A stretch of DNA of 64,000 bases from Cephalotus follicularis (lineage: Eukaryota > Streptophyta > Magnoliopsida > Oxalidales > Cephalotaceae). Position numbers and translations under genes: made by a program. Shown here in pieces: positions 14,838 to 35,800 of the stretch (its first letter is position 1; every line of letters begins with the position of its first letter). The notes under the pieces were generated by a model. The model was given only the letters and a program-made list of their open reading frames with translations. It searched no databases and was not told the origin of the DNA. The stretch covers positions 62,001-126,000 of the forward strand of contig BDDD01002944.1 of the NCBI GenBank assembly GCA_001972305.1. The letters are read 5' to 3'.

Positions 14838-15743
14838 ACCACTGTTGTAAGAGGGTTAGGATAGGGTTAGTGATCCCTTCTACATTCATTTTCGCAAGAT
14901 TTCTAAATCTTCATTGTTGTGGATGGAGATTTGCCAAAATTTGCATAAACAGATTCTTTTAATACAACGCTACAAAAATTAAGAACCATATGTTCCTAGC
15001 ACTCGACAAAATCAAGTCATTCGAGAAAATCCCGCAGACTCCGTCTCGATTCATCCTTTTTTTGCATGTCATTACCATATTAGACCACTGCCATGTGTCA
15101 AGGTTTGTAACTCTATAGAGGCCGACTGTGTTGTAACAACCAGAGGGCAAAGTTGTGAATCCAAGAATAGCAACAGACACTAAAAATAGGCTAGGTTGTA
15201 CTCATGAATGAGCTCAAGTAACAATAAATCCAGATACGCTTTTATTTATGTCAGTTTGTTCATTGACTGCAACTGTAACTAAAACGCTCGCCTTACCATC
15301 TATGATATGAGACTTCAATGGAATCTATATAGCTCCGTCCATCTAACTGTAGAAGAAGGTCCATTACTTCTGCTATACCATACATCTACCTCTATGTTTT
15401 TTCTACCTTAATTGATCCCATGTGGGCCCCCACGTGGACCCATCTAATATTCTATTCATAAAAGCAGTAGTAACAAAAGTAATGGATACAACAAGATCAC
15501 TAGACCTTTTCTTTTTACATATCTTTCCTCCAACTCGAAATGTTTCAATAGATGTAAAAAATTCATAGAAATTCATGCAATTTATTAACTGCATTCTGTT
15601 TCTTACTCACTTTCCCCCATTTCTTCCATTTTTGACCCAACCTAGAAAAAATTCTATGATATTTTCTAGTTCAAGAATGAAATCTTATTGGAATTTTCCA
15701 CTCCTCAAGTTCATCAATTAGTTACCCATAGAAATTATTTTTT

Positions 15744-16113
15744 GGGAAAATCTCATTTTAGCGCCTTCACATTTGTGTTTGCCCAATTTGACGCACAAAT
15801 TTTTTTTCTCCTAATTAAATGTACCACATTTGGATTTATTCCAATTTTGCGCACTCCGTTAAGTCAATTTGGGGGAAACCCCAGAATGACGTCATTTTTC
15901 CTTAACGAACATTGATGGGGGAGGTGCACTAAATTGAAAATTTTCCAATTTAACGTAAAACGACGTCATTTTGGGGTTTCACCAAAAATTGACTTAACGG
16001 AGTGCAAAAAATTGAGACAAACCCAAATGTGGTACGCTTAATTCGTAAAAAAAACATTGTGCGTTAAATTGGAAAAACACTAAAACGTGAAGGCGCTAAA
16101 ATAGGATTTTCCC
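15744..16113. mobile_element. Foldback MITE with long terminal inverted repeats
   Basis: A 370-bp element whose ends are inverted copies: GGGAAAATCTCATTTTAGCG on the left, and the complement of the right end reads GGGAAAATCCTATTTTAGCG. The homology continues almost to the centre, including matching GACGTCATTTT and 'ttgacttaacgg' blocks. Flanks are TTATTTTTT (15735-15743) and TTATTTTTA (16114-16122), an 8-of-9 match fitting a 9-bp Mutator-type target duplication (or an 8-bp hAT-type one). It has no coding capacity. The superfamily is inferred only from target-site length. Confidence 0.8.
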
Positions 16114-18541
16114 TTATTTTTATTTTAGTATCAAAACACTTGATATTAAGAAAATATCAGTTCAATGTACAATTATCATTCATGGACATTCATATGATCC
16201 TTCCATCTTGATTGTATGTGAAATAGCATCTACTATATCAAGAATATAAATGAATTCCACTTTCAAAGTAGGCCAACATTTCTATTTGACATGGGAAGGG
16301 TAAAGTAAATTAGAGATGAATTATAGTAAATAGCCAATAAAAAATGATGTCATAATTAGCTCCCAAATTTGTAGCAATCCAATTGTTTAAATAGAAAAAT
16401 CACCAAAGATTACCAGAATGAACTTAAACAATTACACCAGGATACCTAAAAAAAACAGAAGCAGCAAAAAAAAAATTCAAATAAAAAACAAAGAGCTATT
16501 GAGTGACACCAAATCAGAATCAATTATTCACTAGCACATCACATAACAGTAAGAATTATAAAGATCTAATCGAAAACACATGCATATAAATAATTAAACA
16601 ATAATTAAAGTATTAATTTTTTGACAAAGAAACAAAGATCTCACTACCTTAAATAGAGCCGGTGTAGATAAATAGCATCGAGCTTTAAAGGCAAAGAAGC
16701 TTTGCGTCACTGATTGAGAGATAGATAACTCTTTAAGTTATTAAACAAAATTACAAAATTTTGAAAGGAAACAACAAAGGAAGTTTTTTGGGTGCTCTGT
16801 CATGCAGAGCAAAAAAATTATGACAAGTGAGACTGTTACATTTTGAATTTGGGATTTGTTGGATGTTAGGGCTTTTTTTATTTTTTTATTTTTTTGAAGT
16901 TTGGTTTCGTGGTTGAAAGTAACAGATAGAAATGAACAGAAATAAAAAGGAATCTAAAATATAGTTGAAGGGTATATATTGAAAAATGAATATAATATAA
17001 CCTAATCTTTGAAACGAAAAGACTATAAAACCCTTCAATAAGACCATTTTTTTCGGTTTTACCTGCAATTAACTAGGGTGGCTTGTCTTTTCAAAAGGTC
17101 GTCTAGGTCAACTTAGGTTATCGTTCTTTAGTTGAAAATGATGAGTTCTGTAGTATATTAGTGCATTATTTTGAGTTATTTATTAAATTTTAATAATTTA
17201 ATAATGATATATGTGTTGTTTTAATATTAAATTATTAAATTTTATTAAAAACAAAAATTTAAAATACTGCACAAAAATACTACAAATAATTTATCTCTGT
17301 TAAAAACTTGGTTAGATTCCTTTTTTAAGAGGGACAAAATACAAAGGGCACCTGACTTTCTCATTGCAATAAAAAATGATATTATAGTACATATTTTTTT
17401 TTATTAAAGGTGTAATTAGGTGAAAAGAATAGTGATAAATTTCGTTCGAGATAACTGTTTTGCACTTTGCATTAGAAAAACCTACACGCTTACAAGTTAC
17501 AAGATCACGGACATATATATAAGGTTGTCTTAAATTACGGAATGAGTTTATAAAATGCTTTATGTTTTTTTTTTTTTTGTTTGTAATAGGGTCCTTTGAA
17601 ATTAGTATTCTTTAAATTTTAATTCCCCATCTTTCAAATTTTAGATTTTGCTCATTAATTAGATTATGCAGTTGTTGGATATGTAAAGGCAACTATCTTA
17701 AGGGTGGTTCTATCATAACTGAATTCTTATGCCTTCCTGTTAGTTATTTACGTCGTTTGGATTAACTTTCATTTAAGCATATGATCAACTGATTTAAATA
17801 ATCCGATTAACTATATCAACTTTAATTAAGAAAAATAAATAACTGTATATTACTTTGTCTTGAGATTGATTTCCCTTTTAGTTCAATCTGATGAACTTTG
17901 ATTCGTTTTGGCATAATATCATCAATTCCTTCAACTTTATTTTAAAAAATCTAAAGATGAATTCAACATTTTAAGTTTTAGTGCATCATCTAATGATTAA
18001 TATCATAGTTAAGCAAACACATTTAAGGTGAATTTCTATATATATCTCCACTATGCCTTTTATAACTTTATCAAAGTTTCCATACTCATAGTAGTAACCC
18101 AGAAAATCAAATACCATTGAACTTCGAGCAATTTTATTAACCGTGGTTATATTCGACATCCATTGACAGCAGTAAAGATTCTTACGCGTAAAAATATTCT
18201 ATATTATATAAAAATTCAAATGCTATCAACAAGAGACTGCTGTAAGTAGCATTAATCCGGAACTTCCTACATTGAAAATCATAACTCATTCGAACAAGAA
18301 AAAGAAAGGAAAAGTTGAGGCAAAATAATTTCATGCAGTACCATGCCATGCTTAAATTCCAATTTCAATGTTCAATACATTACAAGCAAAACTTCTGTTT
18401 AGTCTACAACGCTAACTACATTTACCCATCAAAGTTGCATTACAATTCAAGTAAATGTATGATGCTAATGCTTCCCAATGATAAGTTTTTAATGGTAAAT
18501 TAAAAGGAATTGAACCTCTCAATAGATATCAGCAATGCACA

Positions 18542-25694
<7,153 letters not shown>

Positions 25695-25771
25695 GGTTCG
25701 CCTACACCGTTAGGGAGAGATCACTGAGAGAGGAGAGTGGTGAAAATGTGAGAGAGAGAGAAAAGTGAAGG

Positions 25772-25780
25772 TTTGGCGGC
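25772..25780 (-). promoter_or_regulatory. E2F-like site, proximal
   Basis: TTTGGCGGC (complement GCCGCCAAA) fits the E2F consensus TTTSSCGS. It lies 78 bp upstream of the MCM7 start codon, probably in the promoter or 5' UTR. MCM genes are classic E2F targets; binding here is inferred. Confidence 0.6.
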
Positions 25781-25803
25781 AAATGAAGAAAGAGGAGGGC
25801 GTG

Positions 25804-25814
25804 TTTTGGCGGGA
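25804..25814 (-). promoter_or_regulatory. E2F-like site, distal
   Basis: TTTTGGCGGGA (complement TCCCGCCAAAA) is a near-ideal E2F site about 110 bp upstream of the MCM7 start codon, 32 bp from the proximal site. Confidence 0.7.
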
Positions 25815-25950
25815 GAATATCTTCACTGATACGCTGTATGTAGGATTATCATAAGTTTATACATACGCACACTGATGTACGCGTACTCCTGACCAACATA
25901 TCAAATAATTTGAAAAAATAAAAGCGTCCCTAAACCCTAAAAATGGAAAA

Positions 25951-26022
25951 TGTGGCTGCTGGGATTCGAGCCCAGGTCTCTACGGCCACAACGTAGAATT
26001 CTAACCACTAAACTACAGCCAC
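25951..26022 (-). tRNA. tRNA-His (GTG)
   Basis: A 72-nt cloverleaf read on the minus strand. Acceptor stem GTGGCTG pairs with CAGCCAC, and the discriminator base is A at 25951. The D arm contains 'tagtttagtgg' (A box), the anticodon region is 'tacgttgtggccgta' with GTG, and the T arm contains GGGCTCGAATCCC (B box). There is no intron and CCA is not encoded, as expected for a nuclear tRNA; the extra 5' G of tRNA-His is added after transcription. It stands alone between the MCM7 promoter and the VPS51 3' end. A T-poor start to the downstream minus-strand flank leaves the terminator unclear. Confidence 0.97.
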
Positions 26023-26060
26023 GCTGATGCTTCTTGATATGACGATTTTTTCTTAATAAA

Positions 26061-26077
26061 TGTGGCTGCTGGGATTC
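26061..26077 (-). repeat. 17-nt duplicate of the tRNA-His 3' end
   Basis: The 17 bases TGTGGCTGCTGGGATTC at 25951-25967 recur exactly at 26061-26077, in the same orientation and 110 bp away. They cover the acceptor 3' strand, the T-stem 3' strand and part of the T loop only. Confidence 0.8.
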
Positions 26078-26886
26078 ACGTGTCACTCACACAAGACTTT
26101 ACGTTTACTTAAAATCTGTTACCATAATGACAATTATCTACAAAGACTTGATTCAAATCCCTTGGCAGGCTCTTATTCACTTTTCATTCCAGTTTTCATG
26201 TTTTTCTCTTTCACATTTACGCCCTAACATTGTTATGCCAAGAACTGGTTCAAACTCTGACAAAATGCGATTGAGCAACATGGTGAAGAAAATCACTTAA
26301 CCCAAGCAATCTCTGGGTATGAGAGAGAGAGGAGCTCCTATAGCATAATTCGCTATATTACCGTTGTAAGTTTCGGATACAAATACGTTAAAGAGCTGTA
26401 TGGCTCAATGTCATTTCATATACAAATACATTTAAGAGGTCGGAGGGCTCAACGGATGGATTGACATGTTCCTGTACTCATGTAATGTAACAATCCCTAC
26501 ACTACAAAATGACATTGGGGCCAGTATATAGCTCAAAATGTGGAGCTCATCAGAATGTGCGGTCAGAGACCTTTCAGGTCAAGTTCTGCACACTGAAGCC
26601 TACTGCAGTGACACAGCAAAACTTCGAAAGTATTCCTCAGAATACATTTCAAATATAAAACATTCCCATGCAATTGATTAGCATCTCAAGGCCTTTCCAC
26701 TGAATCAGATCATCTAACCACGAAATGATGCCAAAAGAAGTTAGGTAAATTCCAATAGTCAATCATTCCAGTCAGGAATACATTTAACACTGCCCAAAGA
26801 ATCATTGTGCTGAATGTCATACTCGCAGAAGAAATCATTGCCACAGCAACAGAGAGTGAGGGACCATCCACATCACCAATTTCACC
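26078..26886. other. Spacer between tRNA-His and VPS51
   Basis: Mostly unique AT-rich sequence, likely including the VPS51 3' UTR in the last few hundred bases. No gene or recognisable repeat was seen. Confidence 0.4.
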
Positions 26887-29800
26887 TTATGAAATTTCTG
26901 GAGATACCGGATTCTGTTCTTTTGCTTTTGCCAACTTTGCTTGTATAAGTTTGTCCAAGATGGGAGGCTCCAATGGAATCGGGTCTAGACAACGGTCCGA
27001 AGCAGCAACAATCACCTGCGCAACGTATCATGAACTCCCAGAAAAAGGGAAAAAAAAAAAACTTACAAACACTTGAAGCTTCTAAATAAAAAATCAGACT
27101 ATGTTTAATTTACCTCATCAAGCAAGAAGTCGATGGCAGCTTCATCTTCAACAGTATCCTTTAAAGGAGACCTTAGGAACTGAATATCCAACTGAATTTG
27201 CTGAAATCCAGTCCGGTTAAAAGTCTGAAGTCGGACAAATTCTTGTATACTCTTGAGACAAAGTTTTACTATAGTTGTTACAACTGACTCCTGCAATTTA
27301 CAAGCAAACTAAGTTCATTATTTTCCCTCTTTGGTAGGAGTCATTTTTTTTCCCCTTTTTGGTAGGAATTCGATGTTATATTCAATTAATAATAAACCCT
27401 GCCGTACCTGTGTATATTCAACCTTTGTAAATATTTCAACTTTTTGCTTAAACAATTTTGCTACATGAGTTTCCAAAAGCTGACTCCTGGCCCGTTGGGT
27501 ATTTGACCGATTGACTTTATCATCTCGCAATGGATTGCTGCGTGAAGAGACAGTGCTTCCATTGCTGTCAGATCGGCGATGCTTACGGAGAACCCCTTGA
27601 TGTAAAATCTGTTTTACCTCATTTCCTATTGCTTCCAACTGGTACAAGAAAAATTCATAGAAATTATGTATACCACTGGCGCAGGACCATCACATTACTT
27701 TTTTCTTACAATTAATAGGTATTTACAAGTCCTCAAACAGTTCACAAACTATGATTTGTCGGAATGTAAACTATTTAACTCCCATGCAAGTAAAATTTCT
27801 CATATTTACTTCTCTTCTTTTGAAAGGGATCAAAACTTCAAACAAGCAAGGTGAAGAAATTTAAAAGATAAACATACCTCTTGAAGGAACAAATCAACAA
27901 ACATATGAACTTCTCTAGGCTCCTTGTGCTGCAAAAGAATAAAATAAGAAAACAAATTAAGAGAGCTCAACAATAAACTTTACCCATACTAGGTACTTTC
28001 TTTCAAACTCCAGGGGGGGAATATAGCCCATAGACACAAACTGACCTTGACCCAATTTGGTGTTGTAAATCTCTTCCTCAGGAGAACAGATATTCTCTGA
28101 GTTCTTATATTAATATACTGTAAAAAAAAGGTAAGTAATCAATAACTAATAATCACATTTTATCACCAAAATTCATACATAACTGTTTTATTCCATTTAA
28201 CTTCTTGTTACAGACACGAAATGATAGACAATTTTCACCACGGTAACCGCGGATGATATCACAATAAAATATGGCTATGGCTGATCTACTCGATCAAGTA
28301 GATAAAGTTATATACTTCATCACCCACTATATAGTTTTGGGTGTTTATTTACTCTTACGAATCCCAATGCCCTCAACCTAACGCCTCTATCACTCCAACC
28401 AAAGCACTGCTATCCCCAAATACATCATCAATGTCATCTCACTCCAAATCACAAACAAAAACAAATATTAAACCCTTATCAACATCAGCTCTCATCAACA
28501 CCACTTTTCACGACCACTATACAAGTTCATTCTTCACCACCGTTAGATACATTCATCGTTCAATCTCGACCACTCGCATTCTCAACAAACCACAAAAAAA
28601 CTCCCAAAACTAAATAGTTTTGAGTGATGGAGTTAGATATTGAGTAGATCCACTTTACCCTAAAAAGGTCTCATAACTTCTACTAATTAACCTAAAAGGA
28701 ACACAAATTATCCATGGTGGTTTTGAATTTGGAAGTTCATTCTACATGCAGACAGCAGACTTAAATAAAGCCAAGTTGTGACCCATTTCATGGGAACTAC
28801 TTTTTCTCAGTGTTAGGAAAGAAAAGATAGTGGTGAAAGGGGAGAAATACGATAGTAGAATTTCAACTGCCATCCATTAACCTAAAAGGGACACCCTTTT
28901 CCCCAATCTCATCCCAGAACAACAAAAACAACTATGTCTCAATCCTAAGCTAATTCGGCTCAGCTACATAAATCCTCTTTCTCCATTACGCTTTATCTAG
29001 AGCTATATCCGTTGCCCAATCTCATACCAGAGCACCAGATAAAACAAGAACCACCTCCTAAGTAGTTAGAGGACCCTCATGCTCGATAGACCAATAATTC
29101 CAAGGACCATCAGAAAGGATTTATATATCACTGGTAAAAAATTTCAACATCAGACATACCCTTCCCCACCTCACCCCAAAATCATTTGAGCCAAAGCTGA
29201 AGGGCAACCAATGAAAAGAACACTCTGCCCAGTCAACCATTATGGAAACATTTAACGAGCTAGAACAGTTTCACTAATAGATCCATAAACTATACTTGGA
29301 ACCGTGCAGTCACAGCTTAAGGCATTTTGGACGCACTGCATATAATATCTGGAAGATAATCCCCAATATTTTATCATTCCTTAGGAAAAATTTTCATCAA
29401 TATACATAATTTAATGACCAAAATATCTCAAACAGATTAAAGGGCTTTGCTAAATGTGCGGACTGAATCAACAATCACCAACCCAAACAAAAATGGGAAA
29501 ATAAATACATAAGATTTAAAATGCATCCCAAGTTGCAACAACGGTTGAGGTTATCCAACTGATGCAAAATAGTTAATAATACACGCATAAATACGTACGT
29601 GGTGCAGAAACTTTTCACCAGCTGACCGAAAAATTCGGCAAATTTCTCCAGGAACAAAGGCAGGCCCATTCTTACAGTCGCGAACACCGCCACCAGAGAA
29701 AGAAGCGCCTATTTCCTGACAATTGGAACATGAAAACTTTTGCAGAAGCTCCCAAGGGTATGGAGAGAAATATAGCTATGATAATTTAGGCTAGGAAAGA

Positions 29801-32800
29801 ACCAAACATAAAACTGTCTTGTAAATCCTTGCCTCAGTGATCCTTGGGATGGCAGTCTGTTCAATGAAAACAGAAAGTTGAGCCAACAGCAAGACAAGCC
29901 CAGCTAGAACTTTGTCAACCTGTGTTCCCTCTGCCAAACATTGATTTTGAGTTGCTGAATTATTTCTCCTTGAAAGCAAGAGGAACTGATCATCAAGTGC
30001 CCTGAAGAAGTCTTGAAATCCTTCTTGAACCCAATCAACAATCAAGTCCCTCAATTTAATCACAAGCTCTAAATCATCATCTAGAAGTTGGCGGAAGTCC
30101 TGGAATAAACAAGTCAAATAAGAGGGGGAAAAAAACATAAAAGAAGATGCATAACAAATAATAGTCTGTGACAGCAAAGGGGAAAAGTCCCAAAAATCAA
30201 AATGAATGGAATCCTAACTAGGGGCCAAATTGCCACTATCCCTACTTCAAAAAGCAGAAACTCTTCATTATTTACAAATTCATTCAAACATTAAGCTAAA
30301 GCAGCAGTAGAAATGAGGTGAGATAACCCACGTTATAAATGATTAATCGGTACTTCTTTGTGCTAGAAACATGTTTGAGCTCTGGTCTTCAATTCGATTT
30401 AAACTAACCATTTTAGCAAACCTTGCCGGGTTAGTCATCCTTTCGACAACAGCTTCGCCATACTTTTCCTTTAGAATGGCCAAGTGCCTCAGTCAAACTT
30501 GTTAGAGTGACAGTTTATGGAAACAAAAAGGAAACGTCACAAACAAGAAATCATATCAAACATCATCCCAGTTAATGTGTTGAAGGCCAAGTGAACTGAA
30601 ATTCTATCAATGTCAATGAGGTCTTATTGTATAATCTTCAAGAGCATGATCGAACCACGCATCTGATCAAGCTCAACTCAATCTCTTAACAAGCTTCAAG
30701 TTATAACTTGAACAAGATTCAGATAAGTTAATGAAAGAACACTCGTACTTAGTTGAACAGGAACCTATTGTTGGAAGTCTTGTTCAATTTATTATCCTGT
30801 ATCTAAGTACAACTACCCAGATAATATGCACATAGAAGCAAACATACAAGCACTAGTTAAATGCTGAAAAAGTGTCTCGTAGAATAATATACAATGTGGA
30901 CATGTATATATTATATTGTGGATACAAAATATGTGGGAAATCAACAAGTCAATCTCTTTAATGTATAGACCAGTTCAGTATTCATGGCATCTTATATTTT
31001 ACCAGCAAGATATCCATACTGCCTTGAAGCACTGCTTTTTTGCTGGCCTCCAGGGAGGCTTGTAAGGGATATTCCTCCACTAACTCCTTTTGTCTACTAT
31101 ACACTTTTGTGAGGGCATCTGCTAGTTCAAACGGAATAGAAGTCACACAAGCATGCTTGACAATTAGATTGAAAATTCAAAGTAAAACCATCAAATTGTT
31201 CTACTTTAACAGGCATGTGCCACTATCAGGATATTATATTTGTGAGCTATCTTTTCATGAGCAACTGCCAGCTGCACCAATTAAGTTTTAATCGGATCTC
31301 TTCAATTTATGTATTTACATCATTCATTTTAACACTATAAGAGAACATAAAGAGCAAAAAATAACCTGAAATATCATGTAGAAGATGAGAAAACGTGCTG
31401 GCAATGTATTGTTTCACAGTGAGCTGGGCAGCCTGAAATTGATATGATTAATCAGTATGTAAAGTACCATCCTTTGGCTTAAAAGTGCAATAAATTTCCA
31501 TAAATGCTGAAGGCAAGCTCAGACCAAATTCAGAAGGAAACCTCCAAAGAGTAATCGGGGAGAGCAGCCGCAGGTAATACTTCTTCCATCAGGAGCACAT
31601 CTGTCCAAATGATTCCTGAATACAGTTGCCATCCAAAATCCATTTCAGGAAACCATTTTTGTAGCAGGAAAATGAGAAAAAGGTGGGACATGACAATTGC
31701 ATATTAAACTGAAAATTAAGACATTTTTCAGCAAAGCTGGAAAAAAACCACTTTCAGAAAGAAAAAAAAAAGTTAGGGAGGATAGAATACCTCTTCATAG
31801 GCAACAACAAAATATCAATTTTGAATTAAGATATGGTTGATAAGTAAATTTTGAACCATTACGTGCATCCCTCCCGTCTTAATTGGAAAATTGGCACCCC
31901 TAACATGAACATCCTTAAACAGCAACAGCACATCAGTAAGGTAGATGGGAAGGTTTTATACCACCCAAAAAATACGCGAGCTTAAAAGGATGTTCCGGGT
32001 AGGGGAACATTATATCGCATCTCGGTCATGTGAAAGAAAGTTCTAAAGTATGGGAGAGGATATAATTTATGCAATCATCACTAGGCAGAGAAAATTCAGT
32101 ATAAATTCATAAAACATGATGACGCTCTAAATGTGCCCTTACATGTAAAGGTAAACACAAAAGCAAAAGATTTGATTGGTGGATGAAAGCATTTTAAGGG
32201 GAAATTACAGAATGAGGCCTGAAAATGTAATTATATAAACCAATTACTCAAAGTGGCATTGTAAAAAAAAAAAAAAGTGGTTTGCAGATAACAAAGGCAT
32301 TTAGGTTGAGAGATGCTTCAGTAGGAGATATATGCTACTTACGAAGAACACCCAGTAGATCTGCTGAAGAAATCTGGTTCTTTACATAATGCTCAGTGGT
32401 TTCAAAGTGCCTAAGAAACAAAGACAATAACATTCGTAAGCAAAATGCTGCCCACTCTTCTCTTCATCGACAAAGATATAGTGTAGACCAGTTTGGACTT
32501 ACTTGGTAACCAAGTCTTGTGCAAGTTTAATTAATTGATTTTCTGAGTCTGGAAAAATTACTCGATAAGCACGGACAGCTTCCACAAACCCACGAACAGA
32601 AGCCTTAGTTGAGAAGTTTAAACATAATTTTAGGTTTGTCAATCTATTAATCACTAACAGAGAGATTTAAGAGAGAAAGAGAGAGGAAAAAGAAGAAGAA
32701 ATGCAGAGAAATTGTGAAGAAGAATTAAAATCAAAAGAAGAGCCAATAACATATGTCACATCCAAATTTGTTGTCAATTGATATTGAAAAGCAATACACC

Positions 32801-35800
32801 TCACAAAAATATTTTTCTGGAAACCTAATGGTAATATAAGTATAATGTGACCAGTCATTTCTTATTGTTACAGTGGCTTGAATTACATCAAGTTGTACAC
32901 TAATGAATCAGTGTTGCATGTCTAATCACTTTAGCCTCTAGTTTTTCTTGAATTTAGGCATACCATATTTTACCTTGACCGGTACTACAGCTTTTATCCA
33001 TCTCAAACCTCATTTCAGATAACACTAAGCTAATCCCCTGATAAGCATCTTACTTCAACCACTAAAACCGTAGGCAAAAGACCACACCAAACCCAAAAAG
33101 CAATTGTAGTTAGATGCTACTTAGTTCTATATACCTCACGAGTAGCAGAAGGAACTGACTCAGCAAAATTTCCTTGATTAGAAGGAAAATCAGACACTGA
33201 TGCAACACTGTTTGTCTCCTCCGTCTTCAGCTGAAGGTCCCCGTGAAACTGTTCTAACTTTTCAAGTAATTTTGCCTGTAAGCTCTCAACCTGCCAATAT
33301 GGGCAATATGTAACCATATGCACATCATCATGCCAAACATATACTTGACGAAACTAAAATTTGAAACACTATTAAGAAGAAGAATCTAAGTGTGAGACCA
33401 AGAAAGATGTACATTTAATCTCAAATACCAGACTTCAGGCAGTTTTAGATTGCTGAGAAAAAGAAGCAATATTAAATTAAAAAAGAACAGGTATTATCTC
33501 CCTACCCAAAAATTTTCGGTAAAGTAATCGGAATCATAATATATAGAGTATTTTCCTTACTTGAAACTTAACATATCAAGCAACAAATGATCGGAACTGA
33601 CTAAATAAAAGGTCAAACACGAACCGGGAAATCCAAGCGCTTCAGAAGTACTGCAGCTTCAGCTCTAGCTTGTATGGACTCAGAATCCGAGAATAGCTTT
33701 CCCTGAAAAAATAATTAAAAAAATCAAGAACCTTTTGTATAGGTGATAATGCAAAATAACAATGGGGACGGCAATCAACATCACATTCGCAATTTTAATC
33801 TATCATCCCTGAGAACTAGTATATGGCCTCATATTGGCGAGCATCTAGCAAACATATCAATAGAAGCATACTCATTTCTTGGAAATTCATTCTTCTGTGA
33901 CCTTTCTAGTCTTGAATTATAACTGATGAGAAATATTTGTCAAAATTACTACACATTTGAGGATTCGCTCTGACAGTGCACAAAAATCATGATGTGAGAC
34001 TTACAATGCATCCTTCTGTAATGGACATAGGTCTTGTCTATTATATTTTTAAAACGACCCCGTTGTTCTGCATATATCACGCTTTTTTTTTATGTGGTTG
34101 GGAATTGTCCTCATTCGTCAATAACCCTGGTATACTTAAGGGAATGGCAGGTGCTGCTAAACCAAGTAGCCAGCAGCACACAACAAATTTATACTTCACT
34201 ACATTATAATGTACAAATTGATGCTTCGCATCAGCCAAATAGAAATGGATAGCTATATCTAGCACAATCCAAGTATAAAGAGCATAACACAATACGAATA
34301 TATCCCAGCCATAGCTCAATAAAAAAGATAGGACCCAATAAATCAAAGCAAATTTTTTGAATTCAATAAGATTGAATAATAAATTATCCAATCATGGATG
34401 ATAACCTGCTTTGTGAAATCAAAGTAATTAAATTTTTTATATTACATGTGATGAGTATAGATAACTACAAATTATTTCACCTACTAGAATCCAGAATTGA
34501 GAACAAACACTGCGAGGTCAAGCATATGGAAAATAATGACCATGGGCTGGTTTAAGTAGGATACACGCCAAAGCCAAGCTGGCTTCTTTTACTAGAGAAA
34601 CTTATATACCTGCAAGTTTTTTATAATTATTGCCACTGCTTCTTTAGATGCTCGCTTACAGTCCTGGAATGATGAATCGCCATATGCCTAGTAAAAGAGG
34701 AAAAGGAAATATTAATGTTTTGAAGTAGAGCTCAAAACATTTGATATGTAATGAATCGCTGAAAAAGAAAAGAAAAGAGATAGCAGAGAAGATATACACA
34801 ACCACCCAAGTACTAGATTAAAAATAAGTAACCTTAAATATAGGCATTGCTCCTGTATAGAACTTGACTGCATCCGCATAAGCTTCTGATTTGATACACT
34901 TTCCAAGTCTAGCAGGTAAATCGTATATGAACTGCTCTTTTCCACGAAACAAGAAAACTTTGTAACTCAAACACGGCCGTACACCAACACTTGCATTCGA
35001 TATTTTACTTTTAAAAAAAAAGAGTGCGATCATTTCCCACCAGAAATTAGCAGTATTGAGCTACTGTTTCGTTTGGTTTTCAAACAAATAAATCTGAACA
35101 TCACTCACAAGAGCCAGAAAGGTTTTCAAATAAGTGACTGATACAAGCTTCCATTTCAAAATCATATATTTATAAGGCCATCCTACAGTATGCAGCAAAA
35201 GACAAAGATGTCAACCAACTAAAAGGTCTGCTACTTCCTTATTACCTGAACTTTGCGCAGAAGATTACGTGTACGATGCAATTTCTCTATATGTTCCCTC
35301 TTTTCAAAAAGAGATGAGTTGACCCCATCACTTCTAGATTGCACAGACATTATCTGCCATAAAAAATATAGTGACTTATATGTTCTTTCAGCTATGTTAT
35401 AGTATATACTTTACACACAACGCACCTTGTCAAGAAGCTGCTCCATATTTGTTTCCATGCCCACAATATTACTTTTCATCCTGTTCACGACAAAGAAAAA
35501 ATCCTTAATGCCAAATGTAAGTTTCAACAATTTTTTCTACCCTGTAAGTAAAGATAATTCGATTGCAAACTAACAAATAATTAGGAAATGGTCCGATCTC
35601 TATGAGTAAACAATTAAGGTAAAGAGAATATGCGATACACAGTAAACCACATCACTCCCGCGTACACTCTGTGTACACTGCAACATACCATTACTCCAAA
35701 AATAATAATAATTAGATGAAACTCCAATAGAATGCTATTAAGGAAGGAATTAGTACCTCTTAATCGTATCCGTAGCACTGATAAACTTGTTGTAATTTTC

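Larger units (their letters stand above)
12963..18541. other. Spacer between the BRWD-type gene and MCM7
   Basis: The first 14 bases (12963-12976) look like the last piece of the BRWD 5' UTR behind a TTTCTCAG acceptor, so a long leader intron is likely. A minus-strand donor-like AAG|GTAGTG near 16,648 could end the leader exon. The rest is AT-rich repeat DNA: an imperfect direct repeat within 13,240-13,860, a GA microsatellite at 14787-14835 and a foldback MITE at 15744-16113. MCM7's 3' UTR probably occupies the last few hundred bases. No convincing protein-coding gene is seen. Confidence 0.5.

Noticed and set aside
14848-14872. Telomere-like 'gggttagg' sequence
   Set aside because: Two degenerate units only, next to a GA microsatellite; not a telomeric tract.
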